Origin: Lottia gigantea
Taxonomy: Eukaryota > Mollusca > Gastropoda > Lottiidae
NCBI RefSeq assembly: GCF_000327385.1
Contig: NW_008707924.1
Coordinates: forward strand, 133,119-197,118
Reading direction: 5' to 3'
Length of the DNA stretch: 64,000 nt
How positions within the stretch are numbered: position 1 is the first letter of the stretch; each line of letters begins with the position of its first letter. Positions 52,604 to 64,000 of the stretch are shown here, piece after piece. Made by a program: the position numbers and the translations under genes. The notes beneath the pieces are model-generated. The model was not told where the DNA came from and made no database searches. It worked only from the letters and a program-made list of their open reading frames with translations.

Positions 52604-52680
52604 TTTTTACTTTTCAATCATTACTCGACAAAAACCTCGACAATTCCCTATTTGACGTCATTTTCGCACATGCGCACTGG
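52604..52680 (-). promoter_or_regulatory. Probable promoter and untranslated first exon of the DNAJB6-like gene
   Basis: A perfect CRE, TGACGTCA (52653-52660), and an NRF-1-like site CGCACATGCGCA (52665-52676, one mismatch to the consensus) lie together in a CpG-bearing patch. On the minus strand the sequence then runs 50 bp to a strong splice donor, GTAAGTAG (52603-52596). This arrangement fits a first untranslated exon that splices to the acceptor at 43892, making an 8.7-kb intron. The assignment to this gene rests on orientation and the lack of another minus-strand gene in between. The same patch could also drive CLP1 in the other direction. Confidence 0.4.
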
Positions 52681-54384
52681 CTGGCCGTTAATAGATGCAG
52701 ACTTGCATATTTTGTCTGAGAACGTATCAGCTTATGTGAAAAGCATAGTGGCCTCAACAACGAGGCCTATTAGAGGTATTGAAACTAGTATTCGGCCGAT
52801 AAAAAATGGTGACGTTTGGTAATAACTGAAATCTGCCATTTTGAATCTGTCAAAGTATAGATTAATACATTTTACCTTGCTTGAAACTACTGGATTCATT
52901 CTACAAGCTGACATTGTAGAGAAAACCCATGTTTATCAAAACAAACTAATGCGGAGGTCGCGCAAGGTCGCTCGTGTAAATTATTAATCCTTTCTGGAAA
53001 TCCACGAATAATAGGTTTCCAAGAAATTAGGTTATTTGACTGTAGTAGTACTGGTAGTCCATAGTTCAGTAATTCAGACATATAACTACCAATTATGACA
53101 ACTATCAACATCTAGTCTACCTAGTTTGTGATAGCAGCATCCGCTGAAAGCGAATTTTAACTTGTCATCTATCAACCAACTTTGTGCTTTTTGATTGTTT
53201 GTGTACGAGTGAAGAGTAGACTATCTCAGTATCAGTGTCTGTGCAACAATGAACGAATTGTGATTAAAAAACGTATGTTCGTTTCATTTTCACTGCCTCC
53301 ATACTCATCATCATTTGCCTTAGTCAAGAAAATGATTCTAAAACTTTGAAATAAACATAAAATAGCACACCAACCTGTTGTCAAATTAAGAAATTTCTAG
53401 GCTCAGTTTTTCTCAGATTCAGAACGATTTCCTGAACGTAAATAATCCAGCTCTATAATCTCTAAAAGAAATGGATTTTGCGTAGAATTTTTTAATAAAC
53501 AATTACTCTTTAAGTAATATGAAATTAATTCTCAGTCCTTTTTAAATATTTATACTTTCTATTTCATTCAAACATAAACTATGTGCGTCTTTGTAAAACA
53601 ATGAAACATCTCAAACAAACGAGATTTTGCGATTTCCAAGATGTCTGCGCCCACAATATCAAAACAAATGTAAATACAAATAAAAAAATATAAATTGTAA
53701 CTTTCTCATTAGGCCTACGGCTATTGTTTCAATACAGTGTCATTTTCCGCATTATTTTAATGTTATATTTTTGACAATGTCAATTTTTTTTATCACGACT
53801 CTATCTCTGAAAGGGTCGAAGGCCTTGATATGAAATGAATGAATGAAATCCTTTTCGGCTTTTCTTTCAGTGTCAGTCAGGATTTCATTTACTTGTCATC
53901 TAGATCATTATTTAGCTATCGAGATAATTGCATGTGGGATAGACCTATCCAGTAGTTTAACATTGTCCTACATTAAATCTGCTTCCTAATTGAAAATGTC
54001 ATTTTTATAAGCAGTCTAAACTAAGAAGCATTTCTTAGTTATATTAGTAAGCAAAGCAATCTTTCACTTGCATCAGGATTATACTATAACATAAGTATAG
54101 TTTAATGTGGCTCAATCCACTAAAAACCACAAAATATTATTAAGTGATATTTTTAACAAAGTATTTAATTGGTTGACACATGAAAACTAGTGATTGAAAT
54201 ATTGATATATTACCTGAAGGGTAAGAGGGTAGATTCATTTCAATACCTTATTCCTGTGACCCATCAGGGCTAATTATATATCAGTTCCTGTTTCAGTTTA
54301 AACCCTGTAGTATATATCTACCACGGTGTCAAATAAAAACAGAAACTCATCTGCCATTCTACATAGCCAATACAAAATACAGTC
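52681..54384. other. Upstream region of CLP1
   Basis: No coding exon recognised. CpG density is somewhat raised from 52680 to 53300. A plus-strand donor-like AAAAAC|GTATGT occurs near 53272 and a weak acceptor-like CAG lies at 54342, so a CLP1 untranslated exon in between is possible but unproven. Small opposing frames at 52732-53111 have no domain. Confidence 0.35.
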
Positions 54385-57300
54385 ATGGCAGAGGAAGTTA
54401 CAGGAGAGGTATGAAAAGCTGAGTCTTAATATAATAAATAGCAATAGTTTTTATGAAATAATAACTGAAAAGTCCTTGCTCATCAGTTCTAAAATAGCTA
54501 TTATTTATCATGTAGGTTTTAAAAAGGTTTCTCATTTAAGAGTATCTATAAAATATATTGATATATGATGTTATTTTGTAGGGTACAAAGTTTGATCTGA
54601 AGCCAAATGATGAATTAAGATTTGAAGTAGAAACTAAACAAACAGTTGTAATGGAGGTTTGTTATTTATGTTGTTTTCATACTCATCAAAATTGATGAAG
54701 AATAACTCAACAACAGACCGATGACTAGACCATTGAAAATATCTCCTGCAATACTTGCTTTCTCATTACTTTAATGTCTAATATGCTGCTCAAATGTGAT
54801 CAGATTGTTAAATAGATAATGTCATTTCATTTCTATTGTAGATGACTCATGGAAAGGGTGAGGTTTTTGGGGCTGAATTAGCTAAAAATAAGAAATACAA
54901 ATTCAATTCTGGTGCAAAAGTAGCTGTCTATACATGGCATGGCTGTCAAATTAAAATATCCTTTGTTTAATGGACAGGTGATTTTGTAATTAAATGATAA
55001 AGAATAGAAAAAAAGTATAATAGACAATAACATATATATATATTGGTTATGTTGACTGAATTGTGCCGAACTTTTGTAATGGATATTTTCCGTGAAATGA
55101 CCTCACATTAGCAATATTTTTACATATTTTGATTTTCGTAAGATCTTAAGTCCTCACAACAAATCCATTGTCTTTGAATTTGTTAGTTTTGAGAAATGAG
55201 ATATGAAGGCTTTTTATTTGGCAATTATAATCTTTAACTAGCCTAACCTGGTAGGAACAACAGAAGTAGCATATATATCTAAAGAAACACCAATGTTAAT
55301 GTATTTGAATACACATGCTGCTCTTGAACAGATGAGACTCAAGGCTGATGAAGAAAATATGAGAGGACCCAGAGTAAGTTTCAATGGATTTTTTGTTGAA
55401 GTTACTTTAAAGTTAAGATATATAAGTATTTATGTGTACTTAGGGGAAGGATGGGTGTCTTAAGCTCTAAACTCTGGTAAACACAACTAAGGACTGCTAA
55501 TGTATTGTTCATTTTCAGCTGAACAATTTGAACATACAGTGTAGGTTAATACTTTATTCTGTCTTATTTGATATTATAGTGTAATTTCTTGTAACCTATT
55601 TTCAGGCTATAATTGTTGGTCCTACTGATGTAGGTAAAAGTACATTATGTAGAATACTGTGTAACTATGCTGCCAGACTAGGAAGAGCACCAATATTTGC
55701 TGATATTGATGTAGGTCAAGGACAAACAGATATTCCAGGAACAATAGGTAAGTTTTGAATTGACTTTCCTTGTCAAAACTTTGATACTTAATATCACGAG
55801 CAAATAATTTCAAATGAAAAATTGATATACATTGCAGAAAAGCTACTTTCTTACTATAGCCTTGTTTTTTCTTAGGAGCATTATCTGTTGAACGTCCATC
55901 TGATGTTGAAGAAGATTATTCCCAGTTATCTCCCTTATCATTTCATTTTGGTCACAAAACACCACAAACAAATACTGCCTTGTATGAATTATTGATACAA
56001 CGTCTAGCAGAAGTCATCAATATGAGAAGTGAAAAGAGTAAAAGAAGTAAGAAGTTTAGTTTTAACTATAATGAGGTTGTCTTTCAATATGATCTAGAAT
56101 ATTTCTGATTACTATTTGTATTACTGTTGCTTTAGGGTGACTCCAGGTCTAGGCTGTCAACTTTTATGATCTGCCTCTACCCCTCTACCATTGGTTGGAA
56201 TGTATTTAATTGCTAATTTTGAATAATTCAATCACGATTCCGTTAAGACGGTATCCTGCAATTTTATTGGATAAAATTGGTCACATGCATTCAGTTTGTA
56301 TCTGTGTAAACGGAATGTAAATATAAGCTCTGCCTCTTAACAGACTACATTTATCATTGAGTTTGATTGACGTGGCCACTACACGGTGTCGATGTCAATC
56401 TTTCGAACATCAACAGAGTAGAAATCGACACATCACTGAATGATAAAGGTATCTTCTAAATTCCCTCAAATGTGCACGCTCCAAATTCCAACAATATCAT
56501 GAATTCTTGACTTATTTAGAATTTGTCTTCATTGAACTTTCGACGTGGTCCCCCTGTCAACTTTCATGCAGTAGACAGTAGACTATAAATAAGTGACCTA
56601 CTTATTGCTGATCTCTAGAACGTCTGTATTGTTAGTAACAGTTTATTAGTGTTGTTAAAATGTTATGTATTTATGCGCCAATTTAGTGCCTTAAGTTGTT
56701 AGGTTGTGTTCATTTCTATAACAGATTGACAGTAGATGATATGTCATTTATAAGACATGCTGTAAATGTGAAAGCATCATATTTTAATTAGAATATTATC
56801 ATTTGTTTTATATCACAGCTAATGTAAGTGGTGTTATTATAAATACATGTGGTTGGATAAGAGGAGCAGGTTATGAACTTATCAAAAATACTGCTGGTGC
56901 ATTTGAAGGTAAAGAGGTTTGTTTATATATATCTGGTATAACTGGTTATTTTCATTTTAAATGTGAATTATATTTAACAGTACTGATACTAAGGCATTTG
57001 GTTGTCAAAGAACTTTTAATGTTATCAGTAGTGCTGCCAACCTACCCTAAGAAGTTTTTTGTATTCTAGTTGATTTAGTGATGGTGATAGATCAAGAAAG
57101 ATTATTTAATGAATTAAAAAGAGATTTACCCCATTTTGTCCATGTTGTTTTATTACCTAAATCTGGAGGGGTAAGTACTCTTTAATACTTTTCAAAGTGA
57201 ATGTGGTGAAATGAATTATTTAGATTGAATCACTCTGGAGTTCCAAAATTTGTCATTGAAGGACAGGAAGATCTGATGAAAAGCAGACTTATGCTTGAGT

Positions 57301-58742
57301 TTTTTGTTAATAGACTAGACCAATTGTCTGAGGATTGTAGACATGATTCAGAATCTGTTTAATCTTATTATGTAGGTTGTGGAAAGATCCCAGAGTTCTC
57401 GAGGTGAAGCTAGGGATGCTAAAATAAGAGAATATTTCTATGGTATTGATAATAGTTTATATCCACACAATTTCGAAGTTAAATTTACAGACGTTAAGAT
57501 CTTCAAAATTGGAGGTAAATGAATATTATAGAAAATAACAAACATCAAAAGGCAAGGTGAAAGGTTTATAGGCCTGGTGAAGGTACATGATATAAGAACA
57601 TGGAGCTGAAGATCTGACACTTTGTGAAGTATAGTCTGATAACACCCATACTGTTAGAGAGGAAAGCTTTGCCTTTTAGTGACGAATCTTAGACCGTTTA
57701 AAGACTTTCAACAAATCTGAAATGGTTACTCTTACAATTTTCTAGTGTTTGATAACTCTTCCAAGATCAATCCATCTGAACTTACCTAATTGAAAAACTT
57801 AGACAGAAAGCTTCAGACATGTTTTGTCAGTATCAGAATATAGATTCTGGAGTTCTAGTGAATTAAGAACTTGGCTTTTCTTAATTTCAGCACCAGTTTT
57901 ACCAGAATCATGTTTACCATTAGGTATGAAAGCAGAAGATAATAAAACTAAACAGGTTCCTGTTATGCCTTGTAAGTTATTGTTTGACTACATATGTCAC
58001 AAAATGGTGAATCTTTAGTTACAGTTTGAATATTCAACATTTTAACTACCTTAAAACCAATTAATCTATTATGTTCACAAAAAACTTTAAAAATTGCCAT
58101 ATTACAATAGGTTTATTTTCATTTTTAATGAATCTTTGGATATGACATTGTTTAGCAGGTAAAAGTGTAATATTGGAGGTATCCACTATGCAATGAAGGA
58201 ATTATGTAATTTGCCTAATACATGTATATATTTTGTAGCTATGTCATTATTACACCATGTATTTAGTGTTAGCGCTGCCAATTCACCAGAAGATAATGTT
58301 GTAGAAACCAATGTTTTAGGATATGTTGTCATGTAAGTTATATGCTTTGAAAAGAAATATTAATTATACAAACAAATAAATCTATAGTAATCAATGCAAG
58401 TGAGCATAAAATCTATATTATTCTCTTATTGAACAGTTCACAGACTTTTCAAAGTGAAATAATAAATAGTTCTGTCATGCCAAGGTTCAAGCTTACTGGA
58501 ACCTTTCTCTCTTAAAATCTGTTAAATTTCTGCTAAGAGTGTGATATCAAAACCTTAAGATTAATCGACAATTTTTTTTAGATGCTGGATTAGCTCTGTT
58601 TATTAATTGAATATTAATTTGTCTTTTCAGTACTGCAATTGATATGGAGAAACAATGTTTTACAGTGTTAGCCCCATCACCTCGTCCATTACCTAAAAAT
58701 ATCTTATTAATGATGGACTTACAGTTCATGGACATAAAATAG
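54385..58742 (+). CDS. CLP1: CLP1 polyribonucleotide 5'-hydroxyl kinase
   Basis: Twelve coding exons with consistent phases give 422 residues (human 425): 54385-54408, 54582-54656, 54842-54955, 55248-55373, 55606-55747, 55876-56046, 56819-56908, 57070-57170, 57376-57514, 57891-57971, 58239-58332 and 58631-58742. The N-terminal domain ends before the P-loop GPTDVGKST (118-126). DIDVGQG follows at about 146-152, then INTCGW and [16 protein letters not shown], all as in human CLP1. The C-terminal domain ends with [19 protein letters not shown]. The known enzyme phosphorylates RNA 5'-hydroxyl ends in the nucleus. It belongs to pre-mRNA cleavage factor II with PCF11 and associates with the tRNA splicing endonuclease. 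Eleven introns exist, ten GT-AG and one AT-AC (see separate entry). Nothing appears broken. Confidence 0.97.
54956..55247 (+). other. U12-type AT-AC intron of CLP1
   Basis: Between exons 3 and 4 the only join that keeps the frame and the CLP1 alignment is an intron starting ATATCCTTTG and ending CCTAAC. ATATCCTTT is the exact U12 5' splice-site consensus. TCTTTAAC at 55231-55238 matches the U12 branch site, about 10 nt before the terminal AC. The joined protein reads [16 protein letters not shown], which aligns without gaps to human WHGCSVQLSGRTEVAY. A GT-AG reading would run into a stop within a few codons. Confidence 0.93.
56047..56818 (+). other. CLP1 intron 6 with probable repeat insertion
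   Basis: This is a long intron in a gene with mostly short ones. From about 56140 to 56600 it is richer in GC and CpG than the other introns. Near the two ends of that block CTGTCAACTTTTATG and CTGTCAACTTTCATG appear as direct repeats (about 56155 and 56555). This suggests an inserted dispersed element, of a family I cannot name. Confidence 0.4.
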
Positions 58743-58814
58743 TCAATGTGCTCATCAAGGATTTTATTCAGTGTCCGAATTTATTTTTGGAGAAGAGAAC
58801 TTTTAATGGGTTGA

Positions 58815-58820
58815 AATAAA
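58815..58820 (+). terminator. Polyadenylation signal of CLP1
   Basis: AATAAA 73 bp after the TAG stop, followed by a T-rich stretch. Confidence 0.65.
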
Positions 58821-59985
58821 TTTTTATGACTCTTGTTCAGTTACATCTGTCAACAAAAGCCTATTATGTTTGTCTTTTTTTGACAGGGCGTATCTATTCC
58901 GTACCAATAACATTATGGGCTATCGATAATAATCTTTGAGAACTTTGTTGAGAAGTGACAAAGCAGAAACACCATTTAAATATTGATATCAAAATAAGAC
59001 TCAGTTATCAAAGATGTAGGCCAACATCAAAAAGCCATGTAAATATTTTCTTATAATAATAAAAATGCCTTTTATTTTGTGTGTTATTTCCCACTGTCCC
59101 AAGTACTCAATTAATTGTAGGCCTTTAAAACAAGGGAGACAACTGTACTATTTACAAAACTCTCTTTTACTGAAACCAGCTTTAGTCATGTGTTGTTTAC
59201 ATGTTGCCAAGTTTCACGTGCTTTATTGTTATGAATAATTAAAAGTACTTTGGTAGGAATGAATGACCTTTAGATTAGGTAATATGATATCTAGTAAAAA
59301 TTTTCATAACATTAATAGCCTGGACGGAGGGAGTCAGTGCAGAGTGGCGTCTGTTTTTCCCCTGGTTGCAATTAATTACATTTTTACATGTCATATTTTA
59401 TAAAGCCAAAGGAAAGGGGGGAAATGCAAAAAGAAAATTCTAAAGGCTACTATATCAAAAGTACATTTTATCATTCAAAACCCATTTTTCCACATTTACA
59501 TTAAAAAAACCCATTTTTATCCTTTGGCCTGCTCTCATACAAATAACACAGTTCATGAGGATGACAAAGTCAGCTGTTTGTAGAAAGAGTATAGTAAATA
59601 TATGTGTGTTCTATCACTGTGATACTGAAATCTTCATTGAAATTTGTGAGTTACTGACTATGGCAGAGAGTAGATTACACATGTAAGGTCAGATTAAACA
59701 TTAACAACAATAAAAATATCGAGTTATATTTTTTAAAGTGCCCTATCGACAACATTTTGAATTAACTAGCATGTCCAAGACATTTTATCTTCTTAATTGT
59801 AGATTTACTACATTATTCATAACCTCATGGAGCAGAGCCAATTAGATAATCCCAGATCAATATAACTTATAGGATTAAAACTTATCCATAACATTTAAAC
59901 AACACATACCTGTACAGGCTACAACACCATAGATCTCATTCTAGGTTAAACTGATTTTCAAGTAAGGTCATATAGCCTGTTAACT
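58821..59985. other. CLP1-calpain spacer
   Basis: About 1.2 kb between the CLP1 polyadenylation signal and the calpain start codon, both genes on the plus strand. It should hold the calpain promoter or an untranslated exon, but no clear motif was found. Around 59325-59365 a short GC-richer patch occurs. Confidence 0.4.
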
Positions 59986-62900
59986 ATGGGGTGTGGGTCA
60001 TCATCACCTACTGTTACAGAAAAATCTACAGTAGACAACAGGGATAACCAAACAGACAACAATTACTATGATAATACAGGAGGTGAAACACAACCATATT
60101 ATGATGGAAGTGGGGACAACAACAACAGAAATACAGAAATAGACAGTTTCTATCCTACCGATAGAAGAGGAGGCGAAGAGACAGAAATACCAGTTCTTGA
60201 ACCTACACCAGAAAAAGAATCTGACAAGCTCATTGACACATCTAATGCAATTAAATACAAATCTACATCTGTTGGCACTTACGAAGCTTACTTTGATTTC
60301 CGAATTAATAAAGAGCCATTTGACGATGAGACAAGACCATTGATGGCACCAGGTGAATTGTGGATTGATGAAGAATTCCCCCTTCATGTTGCTATTAAGG
60401 AATCCACAAATGGAAGTATTGAATGGAAACGGCCTTTTGTAAGTTTGAATATTGATGACAATCTTTTTTTCAAATTGAAGTTAATACATAAACAAACTTG
60501 TCAATGTGCAATCACAATGGTAAAAAATCATTCCATTAAGCAGAAAAAATGACTTTAGTTGAGTCAATTACGGATACCATGCTGAATATATTTATTCTAT
60601 TTGCAGGAATTCTGTGAGAATCCAGTATTATATGCTGATGGTACTACTAGATTTGACATTGGACAAGGATCAGCTGGAACCTGCTGGTTTCTGTCTATGG
60701 TGGCTAATATTTCTGAAAAAACAGCTCTTTTAAACAGGGTAAATATTGGTTTTATTATGTGTAAATGAGACCTAAAAATTATTATTTGATTATTCATTAC
60801 CTTGGGGACAGATTTACAGAAGAAAAACTTAAATCAGATTTTTATCTTTTATTTTCAGGTGATACCAGAAGACTCCTATAGAATCAACACACAGCAATAT
60901 GATGGTATCTTTCATAGTAAATTCTGGAGGTTTGGACAGTGGGATCATGTATATATAGATGATTATTTACCAGTAGTTTATGACACTCAGTTGTGGGGTG
61001 CTAAATCAGCAACAGATAAAAATGAGATGTGGGTGTCACTGTTAGAAAAATCATTTGGAAAGTAGGTATTAGTCTGTATTTGATATAATTTACTATTTTT
61101 AAGAAATGTTCAGGTGGATACAGAGAAATCACTGTGAAGAAAGAAAGGTTTATTGTAATTTTGTTTCTGTAGCTAATATTGAAAAACAAAAGACTGAATT
61201 GTCAGTATGTATTATACTTTACAGAATGATATTTTTACACACTGGAATTGATAAATATTATTATGTTTTATTAAGATTATATGGGTCCTATAATTCCATC
61301 TATGGGGGACAACCAGGTGATGCCTATCTGTCTTTAACTGGTGGTGTTGTAGAGAGGATAGATTTTGATGAAAATAAAGTATCACCTATCAAACTATTTA
61401 AACGTGTTAAAAATGCTTTAAAAGGTGGTTCTTTGGTATCTTGTGTTGTTCCTGTAAGTATTAGTAATATAATTTTACTGTTGCTTCAAAACAGAAATTG
61501 ATTAAATGCATGTTTTGGTGTCAATTTGATTAAATTCGAACTGGTGAAAGGTAGGCCTATATTGAGTTCTCCAATCAATATCTTCAATGGTGGATTTTAA
61601 ATTTTAGAACAAGTGTCTGGATCATTTTTATTGAATATCTACTGAGGAGAATATAGATTACTATAATGAATATTTCTTTTATTTTAGGAAGAATATGACG
61701 AAGTAATGGGTTTAGTTGGAGGACATGCATATTCTCTGAATGGTACAGCAATTGTAAGTTTCATTCCACTAGTCATCAATACATGTAGTATTAATTGGAT
61801 ACCCAGTGGCTTCCTGTCATATTTTCTACTTCTTTGGAATTCAATTCCATGATTTTCTGGAAACTTGTGTTCAATATGAGTAGCTCAATCCAGGGTTTTT
61901 TTTTTTTAGAATCCATGAAATATTGATACTCACAGCTTTCAGTTTTTCTATTTCTATAATAACATTGAATTGTTTACCTATCTTGATTTCTTTCAGGCTG
62001 AAACAAAATCTGGTCAAAAAGTTCGTTTATTGAGGGTTCGAAATCCCTGGGGTCATACTGAATGGAATGGAGCTTGGAGTGATGGGTTAGTCTCACTTTG
62101 TACTCAATTTGTATCTTAAAGTCTGTGATAAAGATGTCATTATTAACATAATATTGCCTCTTTTATTAATTTTCTGCTTGCTTTAAAGAAACATATTGCC
62201 TTTTTCAGGAGTGCTGAGTGGCAACAGTTACCACCCGGTATGGTAGATAACCCTGTTAAAGATGATGGGGAATTCTGGGTATCATTAGATGACTTCCTGC
62301 AATATTTCTCTCAGTTGACAGTTTGTTCATTAACACCAGATGTAGATTGTGATGGCAGTAGTGATTGCCTTAGTAAGTCTGTGGTTTAAATTAAGAGTTC
62401 CTTATTGCTATTATGATGTTAGAAAATGAAGATGTACCATCATCATGTTTTAGACATTCAAGTAAAAAATCCCAAATTTAATTTAATGATATAAACATGA
62501 ACTAAAACAGAAGTCACTTTCTTGTAGTTATAGTTTGAATCATGTTCATTATAGGTCATGTGTTGTGTATTTATGGTGATTGGGTTGGGGAAACGGCAGC
62601 AGGCTTTCAGAACCGTACAGCTAATCCACGCTACTTATTTACTGTACCTGATGACGGAATGGCAGATGATGGTACAGTCCCCTTTGTAGTCCAGATTATC
62701 CAGAGAACAATACATCGTAAAAGTGATCGTTTTTCAATACGTTGTGATGTCTATCAGGTAAGATATGTAAACATAAGAGCCTAAGAAATAATATTATGGC
62801 TTTCGTAAAATACATATACCAAGTTAATATTTTATTTCTTGTAAATAGCAATATCGTAATAAAACTTCATACAATTCAATGTTAAACAAAAAAAAAGTCA

Positions 62901-64000
62901 CGATGACCTATTGCTAACTATTCTTTTCATTGTGACATATAAGATATTTTTCTAATGTGGCTACCTTCAGTAGGGAAAAAGTATGGGCACTTTCCTGCTA
63001 ATATGTTTAGCATGCAAATATTTGAGATGTGTGTTTTGTATGTAGGTATTAGGAGAGAAGATGTCGTCCAGCCCTCTTTATGTATTTGAGATGGTGGGTG
63101 GTGAGGAAACCAATGTTTATTCACCAGAAGTTCAGTCTACACATCGTCACCATATTAAACCAGGAAAATATGTGGTTATACCATCCACTATAGAGGCTGG
63201 ACAAGAAAAAGAATATTTGATTAGAATTTTCTCTGCTGCACCTTTATCCGATGTTAGGTTAGTTAAAAGTTAATTTTTTCTACACTTTTACTGAGCTAGT
63301 TTAAAAGCATTAATGTACAAAAATGGCAATTTACCGAAAAAAAAAAGCTCCACAAAACAACATCAACAACAGTACTATCAATGAGTGGATGTTAAACTTT
63401 TTTCATTTATAAAGATATAGACCAATATTTGAGACGTTTCACCGAAAACAGAATTTACATCAAGGACCATCTACAGCCTTTGAACTTTATAAATCACAAT
63501 TGTTAATACGTAGTGCATGAAAATGTAATGTAAAAAATGGAATTATTTATGAAATTATATTTGTAGACAAGTATCAAGACAGTCTGTAATAATGGCCTGT
63601 GATGAAGAGAAGGCAGTTGAATATCAGGGACAACAATATCAATTAGGTTAGATAGTTATACAGTTTATGCACATGTCAAATTTGCAGGAACAGCCTATTT
63701 TGTTCTGGATGGCATAAATTGTTTTTGGAAACTTTTTTACCAAATCACATTTTTATTGCAAAAACTGTCAAAAAGGACTGTCTTCTGTGTCCAAGAGTAT
63801 GTATATATGTATATCTTTGTTCAAGTTATTTTCTGAACAGTCATGTATGAGGATGGTGTTGATTTTGGGAAAATGATAAATCTGATTAATTGAAAAGAAC
63901 TTTGGAAGATCATGAAAGTATGATATATTTTGTGCTGACATGAAAGTAAGAGCTTTGTTTTATCTGATTCTCATTTTATCTTGTAGGTATATGTAGAACA
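59986..64000 (+). CDS. Calpain cysteine protease with acylation-type N terminus, 3' end off window
   Basis: Ten full exons and the start of another: 59986-60438, 60607-60738, 60859-61061, 61276-61453, 61688-61753, 61997-62085, 62209-62372, 62555-62757, 63046-63257, 63567-63646 and 63987 onward, all GT-AG with matching phases. The protein starts MGCGSSS, which fits N-myristoylation of Gly2 and palmitoylation of Cys3. About 90 acidic Asn/Asp/Thr-rich residues follow. The protease core begins near IEWKRP. The triad is Cys177 (in GTCW), His335 (GGHAYS) and Asn360 (RNPWG), with spacings like those of human calpain-1. Residues from about 430 ([10 protein letters not shown]) to 566 ([11 protein letters not shown]) form the calpain C2-like domain III. 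Calpains are calcium-activated intracellular proteases; membrane targeting is inferred. Whether a C-terminal EF-hand domain follows cannot be seen. The usual Asp before the catalytic Cys is Thr here. Confidence 0.95.

Noticed and set aside
54956-55000. Reading CLP1 exon 3 through to a later GT donor
   Set aside because: The frame meets TAA a few codons after ATATCC, and the alignment to human CLP1 then loses residues. The AT-AC join fits exactly.
60004-60387. 127-codon minus frame opposite calpain exon 1
   Set aside because: It is the antisense shadow of the calpain N-terminal exon.

Overview
The window is animal nuclear DNA: AT-rich, with small exons between GT-AG introns and long intronic and intergenic stretches filled with minisatellites and short terminal-inverted-repeat elements. 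The four recognisable genes are all metazoan types (RECK, DNAJB6-like, CLP1, calpain). A dispersed repeat near 46.1-46.4 kb resembles one I associate with mollusc genomes, so a lophotrochozoan, most likely a mollusc, is my best guess. That guess is inference, not proof.

Layout. About 1-23.6 kb holds the 5' part of a minus-strand RECK gene: a signal-peptide exon at 23530-23584, exon 2 at 21416-21471 and exon 3 at 10617-10691. The rest of the gene must lie off the left edge. Its introns contain a Harbinger-like MITE (4510-4901), a 30/35-bp minisatellite touching the exon 3 donor (9835-10611), a 34-bp minisatellite (about 13164-13528), a CpG-bearing island with an exon-like ORF between inverted repeats (17912-18850), and two inverted copies of a TTAA-flanked MITE (21.2 and 22.0 kb). 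From 23.6 to 38.2 kb no convincing gene was seen. This stretch is dominated by tandem arrays with periods of about 24, 25, 50 and 48 bp.

A complete minus-strand DNAJB6-like co-chaperone has seven coding exons (38280-43853). Its promoter is probably far upstream near 52.65 kb, where CRE and NRF-1-like sites lie next to a splice donor. CLP1, the RNA kinase of mRNA 3'-end and tRNA processing, follows on the plus strand with twelve coding exons (54385-58742). One of its introns is an AT-AC, U12-type intron. An N-terminally acylated-type calpain starts at 59986 on the plus strand and runs off the right edge after ten full exons.

The genes are unrelated housekeeping or signalling genes and do not form a pathway. 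I found no clear new biological system. The best observations are the minor-spliceosome intron of CLP1, the repeats that begin within about 20 bp of minus-strand splice donors, and the 18-kb island.
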